Positions 1-9,381 of a stretch of 64,000 nt of DNA are shown one piece after another (position 1 is the stretch's first letter; every line of letters begins with the position of its first letter). The notes beneath the pieces were generated by a model, which ran no database searches, was not told where the DNA came from, and saw only the letters and a program-made list of their open reading frames with translations. This DNA is from Miscanthus floridulus (lineage: Eukaryota; Streptophyta; Magnoliopsida; Poales; Poaceae), in the NCBI RefSeq assembly GCF_019320115.1, contig NC_089582.1, positions 123,839,259 to 123,903,258 on the forward strand, in the 5' to 3' direction. A program made the position numbers and the translations under genes.

Positions 1-44
1 CCCAAAGACCGTTGGGCCTAATGGCGTGGAAGATCAATCCAACA
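1..44 (-). repeat. 3' LTR, first 44 bases only
   Basis: On the minus strand the LTR begins TGTTGGATTG at position 44, directly after a purine-rich tract. The same sequence begins the other LTR at 6392. The remainder lies outside the window. Confidence 0.88.
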
Positions 45-59
45 TTCTCCCCCTTGATC
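45..59 (-). other. Polypurine tract of the copia element
   Basis: On the minus strand, GATCAAGGGGGAGAA abuts the TG of the 3' LTR. This is the expected plus-strand DNA primer site for reverse transcription and it fixes the LTR boundary. Confidence 0.85.
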
Positions 60-257
60 TCTCATCACTTTCTTCGTTCTTTAATTCTTACTCAAAACTT
101 TCGATTCATATTTTTCTTGCTTCCATCCTATTTCATCACAGATTAGTGCATAGAACTGTCCCATCGTCACAGCAATTAGTGCCGTTAGACTAACAGCCAC
201 AATACACTTCTTCATTTTGAAATGTAAACTTTCTTTGGGCCTTCGTATATTCGGGAA

Positions 258-602
258 TCATAGGCTTTCCCTTAAACCCATGCCGGCTACGTGTTCTCTG
301 AACACGTTGGGTGGTAAGCCCTTTGTGAGCGGATCCGCGATCATTTTCTCTATACTTATATGCTCAAGATTTATTATATGATCCCGAACTTTATCTTTCA
401 CAACATAGTACTTTATATCAATGTGTTTGGCAGCACCACTTGACCTATTGTTGTGAGCATACTGTACCGCTGGGTTGTTATCACAATACAACCTCAGTGG
501 TTCATTTATATTATCAATCACTTTCAATCCGGGTATGAATTTTTTTAGCCAATTCACCTGCCCCGTTGCCTCATAGCATGCTACAAACTCGGCACTCGGC
601 AT
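258..602 (-). pseudogene. Copia RNase H domain, C-terminal part of pol
   Basis: This 114-codon stretch has the copia RNase H signature: SAEFVACYEA near the start, then LYCDNNPAV, a KHIDIKYY block and a DPLTKGLP ending. It is in a different frame from the reverse transcriptase upstream. The shift follows a 7-base tandem duplication (ACTCGGC twice on the plus strand, about 586-600) immediately before the SAEF block. A TGA at the end of the RT segment, in a glycine position of the usual STSGY motif, is a second break. The domain itself is open to its natural end, but it cannot be translated from the RT frame. Confidence 0.85.
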
Positions 603-678
603 ACATTGTCGAGGATGTAGTTACGGTTTGTTTGGAGCTTTTCCACGATATAGCCCCTCCTGCGAGAGTAAATACATA

Positions 679-2130
679 TCATGACGTGGATTTTCTTTCA
701 TCTTCCGCATAATCAGAATCTGAATACCCCTCTATCTGCAGGGTATCAGATCTTCTATACGTAAGCATGAGGCCTTTTGTACCCTGCAAATAACGAAGGA
801 CTTTCTTCACTAATTTCCAATGTTCAATTTCTGGATTCTTTTGATATCTGCCAAGTAACCCGGTAACTAAAGCTAAGTCAGGGCGTGTACACACTTGAGC
901 ATATTGTAAACTTTCAACAGCTGAAGCATACGGTACCGCTTTCATTCGGTCAATTTCATATTGGTTCTTGGGACACTGATGTTCCCCAAATCTATCGCCC
1001 TTGACTATAGGAGCAGGTGAAAGACTGCACGCATGCATACTAAATTTCTTCGGGACCTTTTCTATGTATGTCTTTTGCGATAATCCTAGAACCCCCTTTC
1101 TCCTGTCTCGGTGAATCTCTACTCCCAAAATGAATGAGGCCTCACCGAGATCTTTTATATCAAAGTTTGAGGACAAGAATTTCTTTGTTTCCATTAGTAG
1201 ATTGATATCACTACTACCAAGTAAGATATCATCTACATATAAAATTAGGAATATGTACTTTCCATTCTTGAACTTTGCATAAACGCAATTGTCCTCAACA
1301 TTTTCTTTAAACCCAAAACCTTTTATCGTTCTATTAAACTTCAAATACCACTGTCTTGAAGCTTGCTTCAATCCGTAGATTGATTTCTTCAGGCGGCATC
1401 CCATATTTTCCTTTCCTTTTACGACAAAACCTTTCGGTTGTGCCATATAAACATTTTCTTCCAAATCCCTATTTAGGAAAGCCGTCTTTACATCCATTTG
1501 ATGTAACTCTAAATCATAGTGGGCTACAAGTGCCATTATAATTTTGAAGGAATCTTTACATGAGACTAGAGAAAATGTCTCATTGTAATCAATCCCTTCT
1601 CTTTGTGTGAAGCCTTTCGCCACAAGTCGCGCTTTAAATATTTCTATATTTCCTTGGGAGTCATATTTCGTTTTGTAGACCCATTTATAGCCTACTATTT
1701 TGGCTCCTTTAGGAATATTTTCTAAGTCCTAAACTTTATTGGTACTCATTGATTTCAATTCATCTTCCATGGCCTTAAGCCACTTTGATGAGTGGTTGTT
1801 TCTCATGGCTTCTTCAAATGAGGTGGGATCATCCCCCATCTGAAATTCTTCTATTTCATAAACTTTATAGTCATCAGTAATAGCTGATCTTCTTATTCTT
1901 TGAGACTTTCTAGGTGCCTCTGGCACTTGTTCCACATTGGGCTGTTGTTGTTCTTCCTTATGTGCAACATTTGGTTCTATAGGTTCCTTAAGGATAGGTT
2001 CCTCAAGGACAGGTTCCTCATGTTCATTCATTGTCGCCACAGGAGAACTTGCAACAGGTGTTGGCACTACAGTGTCCTGCACTGTCGGTGCAACAGCAGC
2101 AGGTAGCGTGAAGAATGGTTCTTCAACCAT
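679..2130 (-). pseudogene. Copia reverse transcriptase with acidic linker, broken
   Basis: The RT segment (1623-679, same frame upstream to about 1728) contains the catalytic YVDDILL motif, the FLNRDLEENVYM block and the KKSIYGLKQASRQW block, all typical of Ty1/copia RT. Upstream lies a proline/glutamate-rich linker (2130-1729) leading from integrase. An in-frame TAG at about 1731-1729 separates linker from RT, at a place where related elements usually have tryptophan (NQVWDL-like). The RT ends at a TGA near 681. It normally copies element RNA into DNA inside the virus-like particle; here it is inactive by interruption. Confidence 0.88.
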
Positions 2131-2148
2131 CGGAGTGGGTACATGTAT

Positions 2149-3464
2149 CTACTTTTCCTGTAGGCTAATTTCTTGTGCTACCATGCTCCCCCTGATCATG
2201 TTATCCTCCAAGAACACAGCATGTCTTGTTTCTACAATCTTCGTATGTCTATTAGGACAATAGAAGCGATATCCTTTCGATCTTTCTAAATAGTCAATAA
2301 AATGGCAGCTGACTGTCTTGGAGTCTAATTTTCCTATGTTTGGGTTGAAAACTTTTGCCTCGACTGGATAGCCCCACACACGCAAATGGTTGAGTGAGGG
2401 TTCCCTTCCTGTCCACAATTCATATGGTGTTTTAGGCACCGACTTGCTTGGTACACGATTAAGTATATGAATGGCGGTTTTCAGCGCCTCCATCCATAAA
2501 CTAATCGGTAATGTGGAGTAACTTATCATGCTTCTTACCATATCCATTAAGGTACGGTTATGTCTTTCAGCCACTCCATTCTGCTGAGGCTCCCTCGGTG
2601 TGGAGTACTAAGCAACTATGCCATTTTCCTGTAGAAACTTTGCAAACGGTCCAGGAATTTGGCCATATGGGGTATGTCGCCCATAGTACTCTCCACCTCG
2701 GTCTGATCGTACTATCTTGATTTTCTTATTGTGCTGATTTTCAACTTCATCTTTAAATATTTTGAATTTATCCAATGCTTCCGATCTTTCTTTAATTGAA
2801 TAAATATTGCCATAACGAGAGTAGTCGTCTGTGAATGTTATAAACGAATCATAACCATCCACACTTTTTCACAGGAAAAGGACCACATATGTCTGTGTGG
2901 ATTATTTCTAAAATTCCTGTGCTTCGTTTGGCATCTTTCTTAATTTTTTTTGACATACTTTCCTTTGATACAATCAACACATTGTTCTAAATCTAAAAAT
3001 TCTAAGTGCGGGAGAATTGATTCCTTAACCAATCGTTCTATTCTCGCCCTCAAAATATGGCCCAAGCGACAATGCCATAATTTTGAAGAGACATAATCAA
3101 TTCTCTTCCGCTTCTTAGTTACATTCACAGATGGGGAATCATTCACATTCTCATCGCATACATTGTTCGCATTCTCAGCAAGAGATAATAAATAAAGCTT
3201 GTCTTGTCGGAAGGCAAGACCAACACATTTATTATCAACCAGTATCTTACACTTGCCACCACCAAAGTGGCAATCAATTCCATCATCATCAAGTTTCGAA
3301 ATGCTTATCAAATTTCTACGCAAACAGGAAACATAAAGTACTTCTTTAAGTCTAAGTACAAAACCATTATTCAATTCTAAAGAAAAAACTCTAATAGCTT
3401 CAACATTGGCTTGCACTCCAGTTGCAACTTTAATCGTTCTTTCTCCTCTTTGCAAGGTTCTCAT
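2149..3464 (-). pseudogene. Copia GAG-pre-integrase and integrase, broken
   Basis: The 3464-2940 part holds the HHCC zinc-binding region (LWHCRLGHI, then CVDCIKGK). The 2862-2149 part holds integrase core pieces ([29 protein letters not shown]). Frame changes near 2940 and 2870 fall in A-rich homopolymers. In-frame TAG codons at about 2608 and 2149 interrupt the core and its end; the first falls where related elements have glutamine (VAQY-like). The protein would normally insert element cDNA into the genome. The several independent lesions show this is an old, dead copy. Confidence 0.87.
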
Positions 3465-3465
3465 C

Positions 3466-4487
3466 CCACTTAACCCCTATAAGGAATTTGCAATATGAGT
3501 AGTTGCTCCTGAATCAACCCACTAAGTGGATTTATCATAACATAAATACAGGGATTCATCTACAAATGTAATAAATTCATCACCTTTCTTTAGCAGAGAT
3601 TTCAGGAAGTCTGGACAATCTCTCTTGTAGTGTCCCTTCTTGAAGCAGTGCTTGCACTGATCTTTTTTAGCTCCACCATACTGCTGATTCTCAGAATCCT
3701 GGGGTTTCTTTTCCTGTGAATTGGAGGAAGAGGCCTTATCCCACTTGAGTTTCCCTTCTGGTTTAGAATTCTTGCTATTAAAATTCTTTCTTTTGTTATC
3801 CTTCACAAAATGAGCGGATTCACCCTGTGAGGACTTTATCCTCTCCTCTTCTTGAGCACACATTGAGATAAGTATTTCTATGCCCCATCTTTTAGGCTAC
3901 ATATCGTAATTCATAATGAAGGTGTCATATTCTTTTGGTAAAGAAGCAAAAATCAAATGAATCAGGAAATCCTCCTCCTTCAAATTCATTTCCTTTAGCT
4001 TAGATGCCGTAGTGTTCATCTTCAAAATGTGCTCTCTTATGCTACCACCAGTGAATTTCTCATTCATAAGCTTCTTAATCAGTGAACTTGCTGTGGCCTT
4101 GGTAGACCCAGTAAACTGACTCTTGATTTTCTCAAGATATTCTGTGGCAGTAGCACATTCAGGGATTGAGTCCCTTATCTGTTCTTCTATGGTGGCCTTG
4201 GTCACCAACAGGCACTTACGGTTGGAGAGAGTCCATTGTCTATGTTCAAGGTCATATTTCATTCTTATTTCAGCATGATCACGCTTTCGAGCAGCGAAAT
4301 CAGCGTCAGATTCATTTTCACCTCTCACTGGGTCCTCTGGCTCAGTAGGACACGGTGAGGTGATGGCAAAATCGACCTCTCCCAACTCAAGTTCCAATTC
4401 ATACTTCTCCCGCCACACACAGTGATTGGTCCCATTGAGTGTCGGGATGTTGGCAATGTTCACAATGCATTTGCCTCCTGAAACCAT
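3466..4487 (-). pseudogene. Copia gag, zinc knuckle and protease motif, broken
   Basis: Gag starts at ATG 4487 and is open to 3897, with the usual copia gag core (LNGTNHCVWREKYE near the start, IREHILKMN and FASLPKEYDTF later). After a TAG at 3899-3897 the same frame continues with the zinc knuckle CKHCFKKGHYKRDC (CX2CX4HX4C) in 3863-3522. After another TAG at about 3524 comes the aspartic protease motif WVDSGATTHI (about 3521-3492). A third TAG lies near 3478. All these pieces are in one frame, so the breaks are point nonsense changes rather than frameshifts. Confidence 0.88.
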
Positions 4488-5610
4488 ACCAGAGTAAGTA
4501 AGAAATATTTATACATAAAATTTCGTGCTTTAACTCAACGTTGGTCAAATTAAAACTTATAATTCATCCATGCAAATATTTTACATCACCGTTGGGCAGA
4601 AGTAAAATTAATGCATAATTTCTTATGAATCAAAATTATAATATTGTTATTAACAACGTTGGTCAGAAAATAACAACATCATAATCTCATAAAAAATTAT
4701 CAGAAATTCATCACTTCTCTTAAAATTAAATTATCCCGTTTGTTCAAATTTAATCAAAGAGAACAATAATTATCATGCACAGCGAAAACTTAATAATCTT
4801 TCATATTATTATTTTCCAGAAGCACTAAAAAAATTCACTGTTTTCTGAGCAAAATATCATTGGATAAAAATTATGTCAAAAACTGCTTCTAGAAAAAACA
4901 AAAAAAAAATCATCTTCTTCTTCAATTTTGGCCCGAAGGCCCATCTCGCGCCGCGGCCCACGCTCGCTCGCGCGCGCTGCGCAGGCTCCCTACGCACCAG
5001 GCCCTAACCTGGGCCTGGGCCGGTATTTGGCGCGCCCGCCTAGGCCATATTGAGCCCAGCAGCCGCGAGCACATCTGGTCCGTTCATCCCGATCGGACGG
5101 TTGTTCGTTTCCATCGCGAGATCAAAACTGCGTCGGCTGAGACGTTTCCAAAACCCTAAGTCATTTTCTTTCCTCCCCCCCGTCTCTCTCAGTGGCACAA
5201 TAGTGGCGGTGCCCATGGCGACCGGCCACCACCGGCAAGGAGGAAGGGCACCCACCGGAGCAGGGTACCAGCCAGAGCAGATCCGACCACCCTGCCACTT
5301 CTTCTTCCTCCCTCCCCTTCTCTGTTAGCCACGCGCAGAGCAGCAGCACCTGGCGGCCACCCATGGCGGCCGAAGGAGAGGAAACGGCGGCGCCGCCGTA
5401 GAGCTTCTCGCCGGCACGCGCGTTCACCCAAGGCTGAGCACACCGTCGTTGAGTTGCCCTGCGTCGGTGCCCTGACCGGCGGCCGCGTTAGTCGGTCTGG
5501 GTTCCAGTCCCGCACGTCGGCGAGGGCCGATGGCTTGTTCTTTGTCCCGCGTGGTGGCGATGCCGCCGGCGGGATGAGGGCCTAGGTAGGACCCCATTCA
5601 TTCATTCATG

Positions 5611-5636
5611 TTAGGGTTAGGGTTAGGGTTAGGGTT
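5611..5636 (+). repeat. Telomere-like TTAGGG hexamer array
   Basis: Four perfect TTAGGG units plus a partial one lie in the copia leader. The unit is the six-base type, not the seven-base TTTAGGG of plant telomeres. A shorter GGTTAGGGTTAGG occurs in the LTR at about 6198-6210. Confidence 0.85.
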
Positions 5637-5803
5637 CGTTCCTGTTCTTTCCGATCTGAAATTGGTTCATTCGTTCGATCTTTCTTTTTTTTCGCCTGAT
5701 TCGAAATCGAGTGTCTCTATTCTTCTTTCTATTTTCTCGATCCGCATCAGATCGGTCAGTTTCATTTCATTTCTTACCCCGATCTGGTTTCTTCTCTAAC
5801 CGT

Positions 5804-5816
5804 GGCTCCAAAACCA
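5804..5816 (-). other. Degenerate primer-binding site (initiator tRNA-Met type)
   Basis: One base after the LTR end, the minus strand reads TGGTTTTGGAGCC. The usual plant copia site complementary to initiator tRNA-Met reads TGGTATCAGAGCC, so 10 of 13 positions agree. Confidence 0.7.
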
Positions 5817-5817
5817 T

Positions 5818-6392
5818 TGTAGAAATTTCGTAGGACTCAATCGAGTCAAGTTCATCAGATCGGGTACACAGTAATAGGAATACATGTACACAGTGAAGTA
5901 GGGGTACATGTTCTTGAATCCCAGTAATCAAAGATCCTAATACACGATCTACAAAGAGGTAGAGAGAAGGGGAGTGAGAGGTTGCAGACCATCGAAGGCC
6001 GTAGTGGTCGAAGCAGTCGGAGTGGTGGAAGCGCCGGTCGGGATCTCGTTCGCTGATGCCATCTACGCGCCGACAGCGACGTTCGGTGGAGAGAGGAGTT
6101 GGTGCAGTGACGTCCTTGGCGGCGGCGTCTGCATCGGGGTGACGTTGCCGGCGTCGGTGGTGCTTCCCATCGTTGGCAGCGCCCCTTCTCAAGATCGGGT
6201 TAGGGTTAGGATGTCGGTGGGGTATCTGACAGCGCGGTGAACCTCATACCACGAGCCCCGGCCCCCACCTTTCCTTTATAGCGCTGTGCGACGGGGGCCC
6301 ACCAACCATGTAGCGTTGGGCGTCCCCGATCAGGCCGCGAGAACAAGGCCCAAAGGCCGTTGGGCCTAATGGCATGGGAGATCAATCCAACA
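5818..6392 (-). repeat. 5' LTR of the copia element, 575 bp
   Basis: The LTR runs from TGTTGGATTG at 6392 to TTTCTACA at 5818 (minus strand), with TG...CA ends. It is delimited by the primer-binding site on one side and by ornithine-decarboxylase-like coding sequence on the other. The start matches the 3' LTR start at position 44. Confidence 0.85.
6273..6280 (-). promoter_or_regulatory. Candidate TATA box of the copia LTR
   Basis: TATAAAGG on the minus strand lies about 110 bases inside the LTR, a suitable place for the U3 promoter. No transcript evidence is available. Confidence 0.5.
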
Positions 6393-6756
6393 CCTTGGAG
6401 GAGGTGGACCAGCTGAGGCGCTTCCACCCCAGGGGCAGGCTTCTGCTCCGGCTCAAGGTCCCCGACGCCGGAGACGCGCTGCTGGACCTAGGCACCAAGT
6501 ACGGCGCGCGGCGGGAGGAGGTGGAGCCGCTACTGCGCGCCGCGCAGAGCGCGGGCCCGACGGTCTCGGGCGTCGCGTTCCACGTCGGGAGCGCCGTGTC
6601 CCGCATGGGCGTCTATGACGCGGCATGGAGGTGGCCCGCGTGGTGTTCGACGCTGCCGCGGCGCGAGGCATGCCACCCATACCCATGCTGACCTGTGACT
6701 TCAATGGCTTCTCCACGTCCGACATGAAAACCTACCTCGCCTTCTCCTCTGTCTAG
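6393..6756 (+). pseudogene. Ornithine decarboxylase-like fragment, truncated by copia insertion
   Basis: Directly right of the LTR, translation gives blocks typical of plant ornithine decarboxylase (pyridoxal-phosphate enzyme of polyamine synthesis): RFHPRGRLLLRLKV, TKYGARREEVEPLL and VSGVAFHVGS. The last corresponds to the conserved FHVGSG strand of the barrel. The frame shifts near 6622-6626, after which VARVVFDAAAARGM continues the same protein. A stop TAG is at 6754-6756. The N-terminal half, including the PLP lysine region, is missing; it would lie beyond the retrotransposon, left of the window. The normal C-terminal domain is absent too. Plant ODC genes are usually intronless. I call it a pseudogene fragment; the family identification rests on recognition of these motifs. 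Confidence 0.78.
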
Positions 6757-6867
6757 ATTTCGATCTACTAGTACAACCCTTGTTTAGGAACAAAATTCTA
6801 TGCGACGGGCAACTTTTCATATGGTGCGACACCACCTGTATGCCATTCGATCAAGCGGATGATGGAT

Positions 6868-8413
6868 GGGGTCTGTTGTGATTTTTTTTTATTTTTAACC
6901 TTTTTTTATTCAATATTTTAATAATAATCACTTTTTTTTGCGAATCTAACCTTTTGGTCGCGCCGGTGTGGGGCCAAATAACATTGTCACGCCACATGCA
7001 ATGGCGCGACAACATCCACCACGTTAGACCGCGTTTCCAACTTTGAAAATGGTGTCCGCCACTCCCGCTGGCGTGACAGTACTGTTCTATCGCGCCACCG
7101 GGAGTGGTGTGACGAGACAAAACCTTTAAAAAATCATAACTTTTTTATACGATTTCGGATGAAGATGAATTTTATATGAAAATTATAGCTCTCAATGAGA
7201 TCTACAACTATATTATTTTGAGATTTTTTTTATTTGAGGACATTAACATGCTCAAAAAATAATATAAAATTTCATGAGAATAATAACCGCGTACTAATAT
7301 TTGTCATATTAGAAAAATAATATTTTTTTTGTATGTTGTGAAATGAAGATACTTTTTACATGAAAGTTGTAGCTCTCAATGAGATATACAACTTTATAGT
7401 TTTGAGTTTTAACATTTGAAGTCATTAAAATGCTCCAAAAATAATATAAAATTTTAGGAGCATAATAACCACGTACTAGTACTTGTCGTATTAGAAAAAT
7501 AATATATTTTTTTGTATGTTGTTAAATGAAGATACTTTTTACACGAAAGTTGTAGCCCTCAATGAGACCTACAACTTTATAATTTTGAGTTTTAATATTT
7601 GGAGTCGTTAAGATGCTCAAAAAATAATATAATGTTCAGTAACATAATAATCGCGTACTAGCGCTTGTCGCATTAGAAAAATAATATCGATTTTGTATTG
7701 TTTCAAATGAAGATACATTTTATATCAAAATTGGAGCTCTCAATGAGATATACAACTTTCATTTAAAAAGTATTTTTATATGACATCAAATAAGAAATAT
7801 ACGATTTTTCCAAAAGATAAGATTTTATACACGGTTAATATGCTGTTAAAACTTCATATGAGTTATTAGAGTATGTTAACGACTCTAAATATGAAAACTC
7901 AAAACTATAAACTTGTAGATCTCACTAAGGACTACAACTTTGATATAAAATGTATCTTCATTTGATACCATACAAAAAGAATATTGATTTTTAAGTGCGG
8001 CAAGCACTGGTACGTGATTATTATAGTGCTAAAATTTTATATTATTTTTTTAGCATCTTAACGTTTTCAAATGAAAACTTAAAACTAAAAAGTTGTAGAT
8101 CTTGTTGAGACCTACAATTTTCATACAAAAATCATCTTCATCCGGTGTCATATCGAAGAGTTATGATTTTTTGAAAATCCAGTCTTATCACTCCACTTTC
8201 AGTGACGCGACAATACAATATTGTCACGCCACCGGGACTGACGCGACAAGCTTTTCCACGTCGAAAACTCCGTCGAACATGGCAAATGTTGCCGCGCCAC
8301 ATGCATGGGTCACGCCAGCGGGACTGGTACGACCAAAAGGGTCATATCTATTTTTTTGCAACAGTTATTATTAAAATATTGAATAAAAATGATTAAAAAA
8401 TAAAAATTCCCCT
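6868..8413. mobile_element. Non-coding foldback element with long inverted arms
   Basis: The left end (about 6868-7200) is the reverse complement of the right end (about 8050-8413). Shared blocks include TATTCAATATTTTAATAATAA, the CTTTTGGTCG block, the GCGACAACATT block and the cgccaccggga motif, followed by an AAAAAATCATAAC block and a GATGAAGATGA block. Inside the arms, about 175-base modules beginning ATGAAGATAC and containing TTGTAGCTCTCAATGAGAT repeat three times in the left half and recur inverted in the right half. No transposase is seen. The superfamily is not assigned; exact ends are uncertain by some bases and no clear TSD was found. Confidence 0.75.
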
Positions 8414-8450
8414 GGTGGAGATAAAAGCATGGTGCATGTAGATGTGGGCG

Positions 8451-8754
8451 GTGTCGCACTCGGCACCAGCAGCCTTGGCTCTGTTCGGCTGGTCTATAAA
8501 TCGTTTGTATTAATTTGTACGACTGATTTGTTGGTAGAGAAAAATACTATACTATGGTTGATAAGCCGGCTTATAATGGCAGCCGAATAGAGCCTTTGTT
8601 CGACATCTCGACATCGCCGCATATATATTTTTCCTCTTATTTATACTCGACACCAGCAGCCTTGTTTGGCACCGCCGCATATGTTTTTTTCTCTTATTTA
8701 TACTCGACACCAGCAGCCTTGGCACCGCCGCATATGTTTTTTTCTCTTATTTAT
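8451..8754 (+). repeat. Minisatellite, about 55-bp unit, with a MITE inside the first unit
   Basis: The unit contains CTCGACACCAGCAGCC, GCACCGCCGCATATG and TTCTCTTATTTATA. Two near-identical copies lie at about 8640-8754. An older copy is split: its first part (CGGCACCAGCAGCCTTGG) is at 8460 and its second part (ATCGCCGCATATA onward) at 8610, separated by the MITE at 8477-8594. Confidence 0.75.
8477..8594. mobile_element. Short MITE, TIR GGCTCTGTTCGGCTG
   Basis: The terminal inverted repeats GGCTCTGTTCGGCTG and CAGCCGAATAGAGCC match at 14 of 15 positions. The inside contains GAGAAAAATA and GATAAGCCGGCTTATAA, shared with copies at 12751 and 14407. It resembles the widespread grass GGCYTGTTCGGCT MITE group. 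A clean TSD is not visible. Confidence 0.75.
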
Positions 8755-8755
8755 A

Positions 8756-9022
8756 CTCCATCCGTCCTAATGCGTAAAGCGTGTGACATCCATTCCAGTT
8801 TCGAATTTAGCTCATTAGCCTATGTGCATAGAGATATTGTGGAGGGTTTAGTTCCACCCTGATTATTAAAGATGGGTAAGACCAATATATAAGGCTTCTA
8901 GAGTCCATCTCACCATCCTCGTGTTATTTCTTTTACGCAAAACAAGGATGAAAGTGTAAGTGAGATGGTGATAGGTGCGATTTACTCAACGTGTAGAGTG
9001 TACCAGGACAGGACGGAGAAAG
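8756..9022. mobile_element. Stowaway-like MITE
   Basis: It begins CTCCATCCGTCCTAATG and ends in AGGACGGAGAAAG, flanked by TA on both sides, as for Tc1/mariner-related Stowaway elements. The inside contains complementary blocks such as CATCTCACCATC and GAGATGGTGAT. Confidence 0.65.
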
Positions 9023-9024
9023 TA

Positions 9025-9381
9025 TTATTCTGTTCTAATCTATGTTGTTTTCATCGTGTATGCGCCTACGTTGCATATTGGTCCTTAGAGAACTCCAGCA
9101 GAGCCCTCAAACTAAGGCCTCTACTTTTAGTTTGAGGGCTCAATTTCTCTTGTTTTACTAATTAGTCCTTAGAGAACTCTAGCACGAGCCCTCAAACTAA
9201 GGACTCAATTTCTTTTGTTCTACTCTAGCAGGAGCCCTTAAATCAGGGCCCTCAAATTAATCCCGATAGAGGGTGACACACAAACCCACTTGTCATCCTC
9301 GTTGATTGAGTGACACACGGGACCCACTCAACATCCTTGTCGCTCTAATCGGGTGAGATATGAACTACACAGGAGAGGGGT
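9025..9381. other. Intergenic, internally repeated sequence left of solo LTR
   Basis: The phrase CCTTAGAGAACTC followed by AGCCCTCAAACTAAGG occurs twice (about 9084-9119 and 9168-9204), with a related third piece at about 9220-9260. It looks like a decayed MITE or small duplication. No gene is seen. Confidence 0.5.

Larger units (their letters stand above)
4488..5817 (-). other. Long 5' leader of the copia element
   Basis: About 1.3 kb lies between the primer-binding site and the gag ATG. The gag-proximal 400 bases are AT-rich with TAAAATTT-like and GTTGGTCA-like repeats. The 4920-5600 part is GC-rich. A telomere-like TTAGGG array is at 5611-5636. No extended coding signal is seen. The length is unusual for a copia leader and could reflect an additional captured segment. 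Confidence 0.6.
1..6392 (-). mobile_element. Degenerate Ty1/copia LTR retrotransposon, right-truncated by window edge
   Basis: Read on the minus strand, the order is 5' LTR (6392-5818), primer-binding site, leader, gag with zinc knuckle, protease, GAG-pre-integrase and integrase, reverse transcriptase, RNase H, polypurine tract, then the start of the 3' LTR at position 44. Integrase before reverse transcriptase is the Ty1/copia order. The LTR start at 6392 and the one at 44 share their first 44 bases with three differences, all transitions. At least six in-frame TAG codons, one TGA and several frameshifts mean this copy cannot make a full polyprotein. The element lies against an ornithine-decarboxylase-like fragment at 6393, so it probably inserted into that sequence. 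The other flank and TSD lie left of the window. I do not assign a named family. Confidence 0.93.

Noticed and set aside
5600..5640. Interstitial telomere or chromosome end
   Set aside because: Only about four six-base units, inside a retrotransposon leader, and not the seven-base plant telomere unit.
5767..6192. 141-codon minus-strand open frame in the copia LTR
   Set aside because: It crosses the LTR and primer-binding site and has no protein domain.
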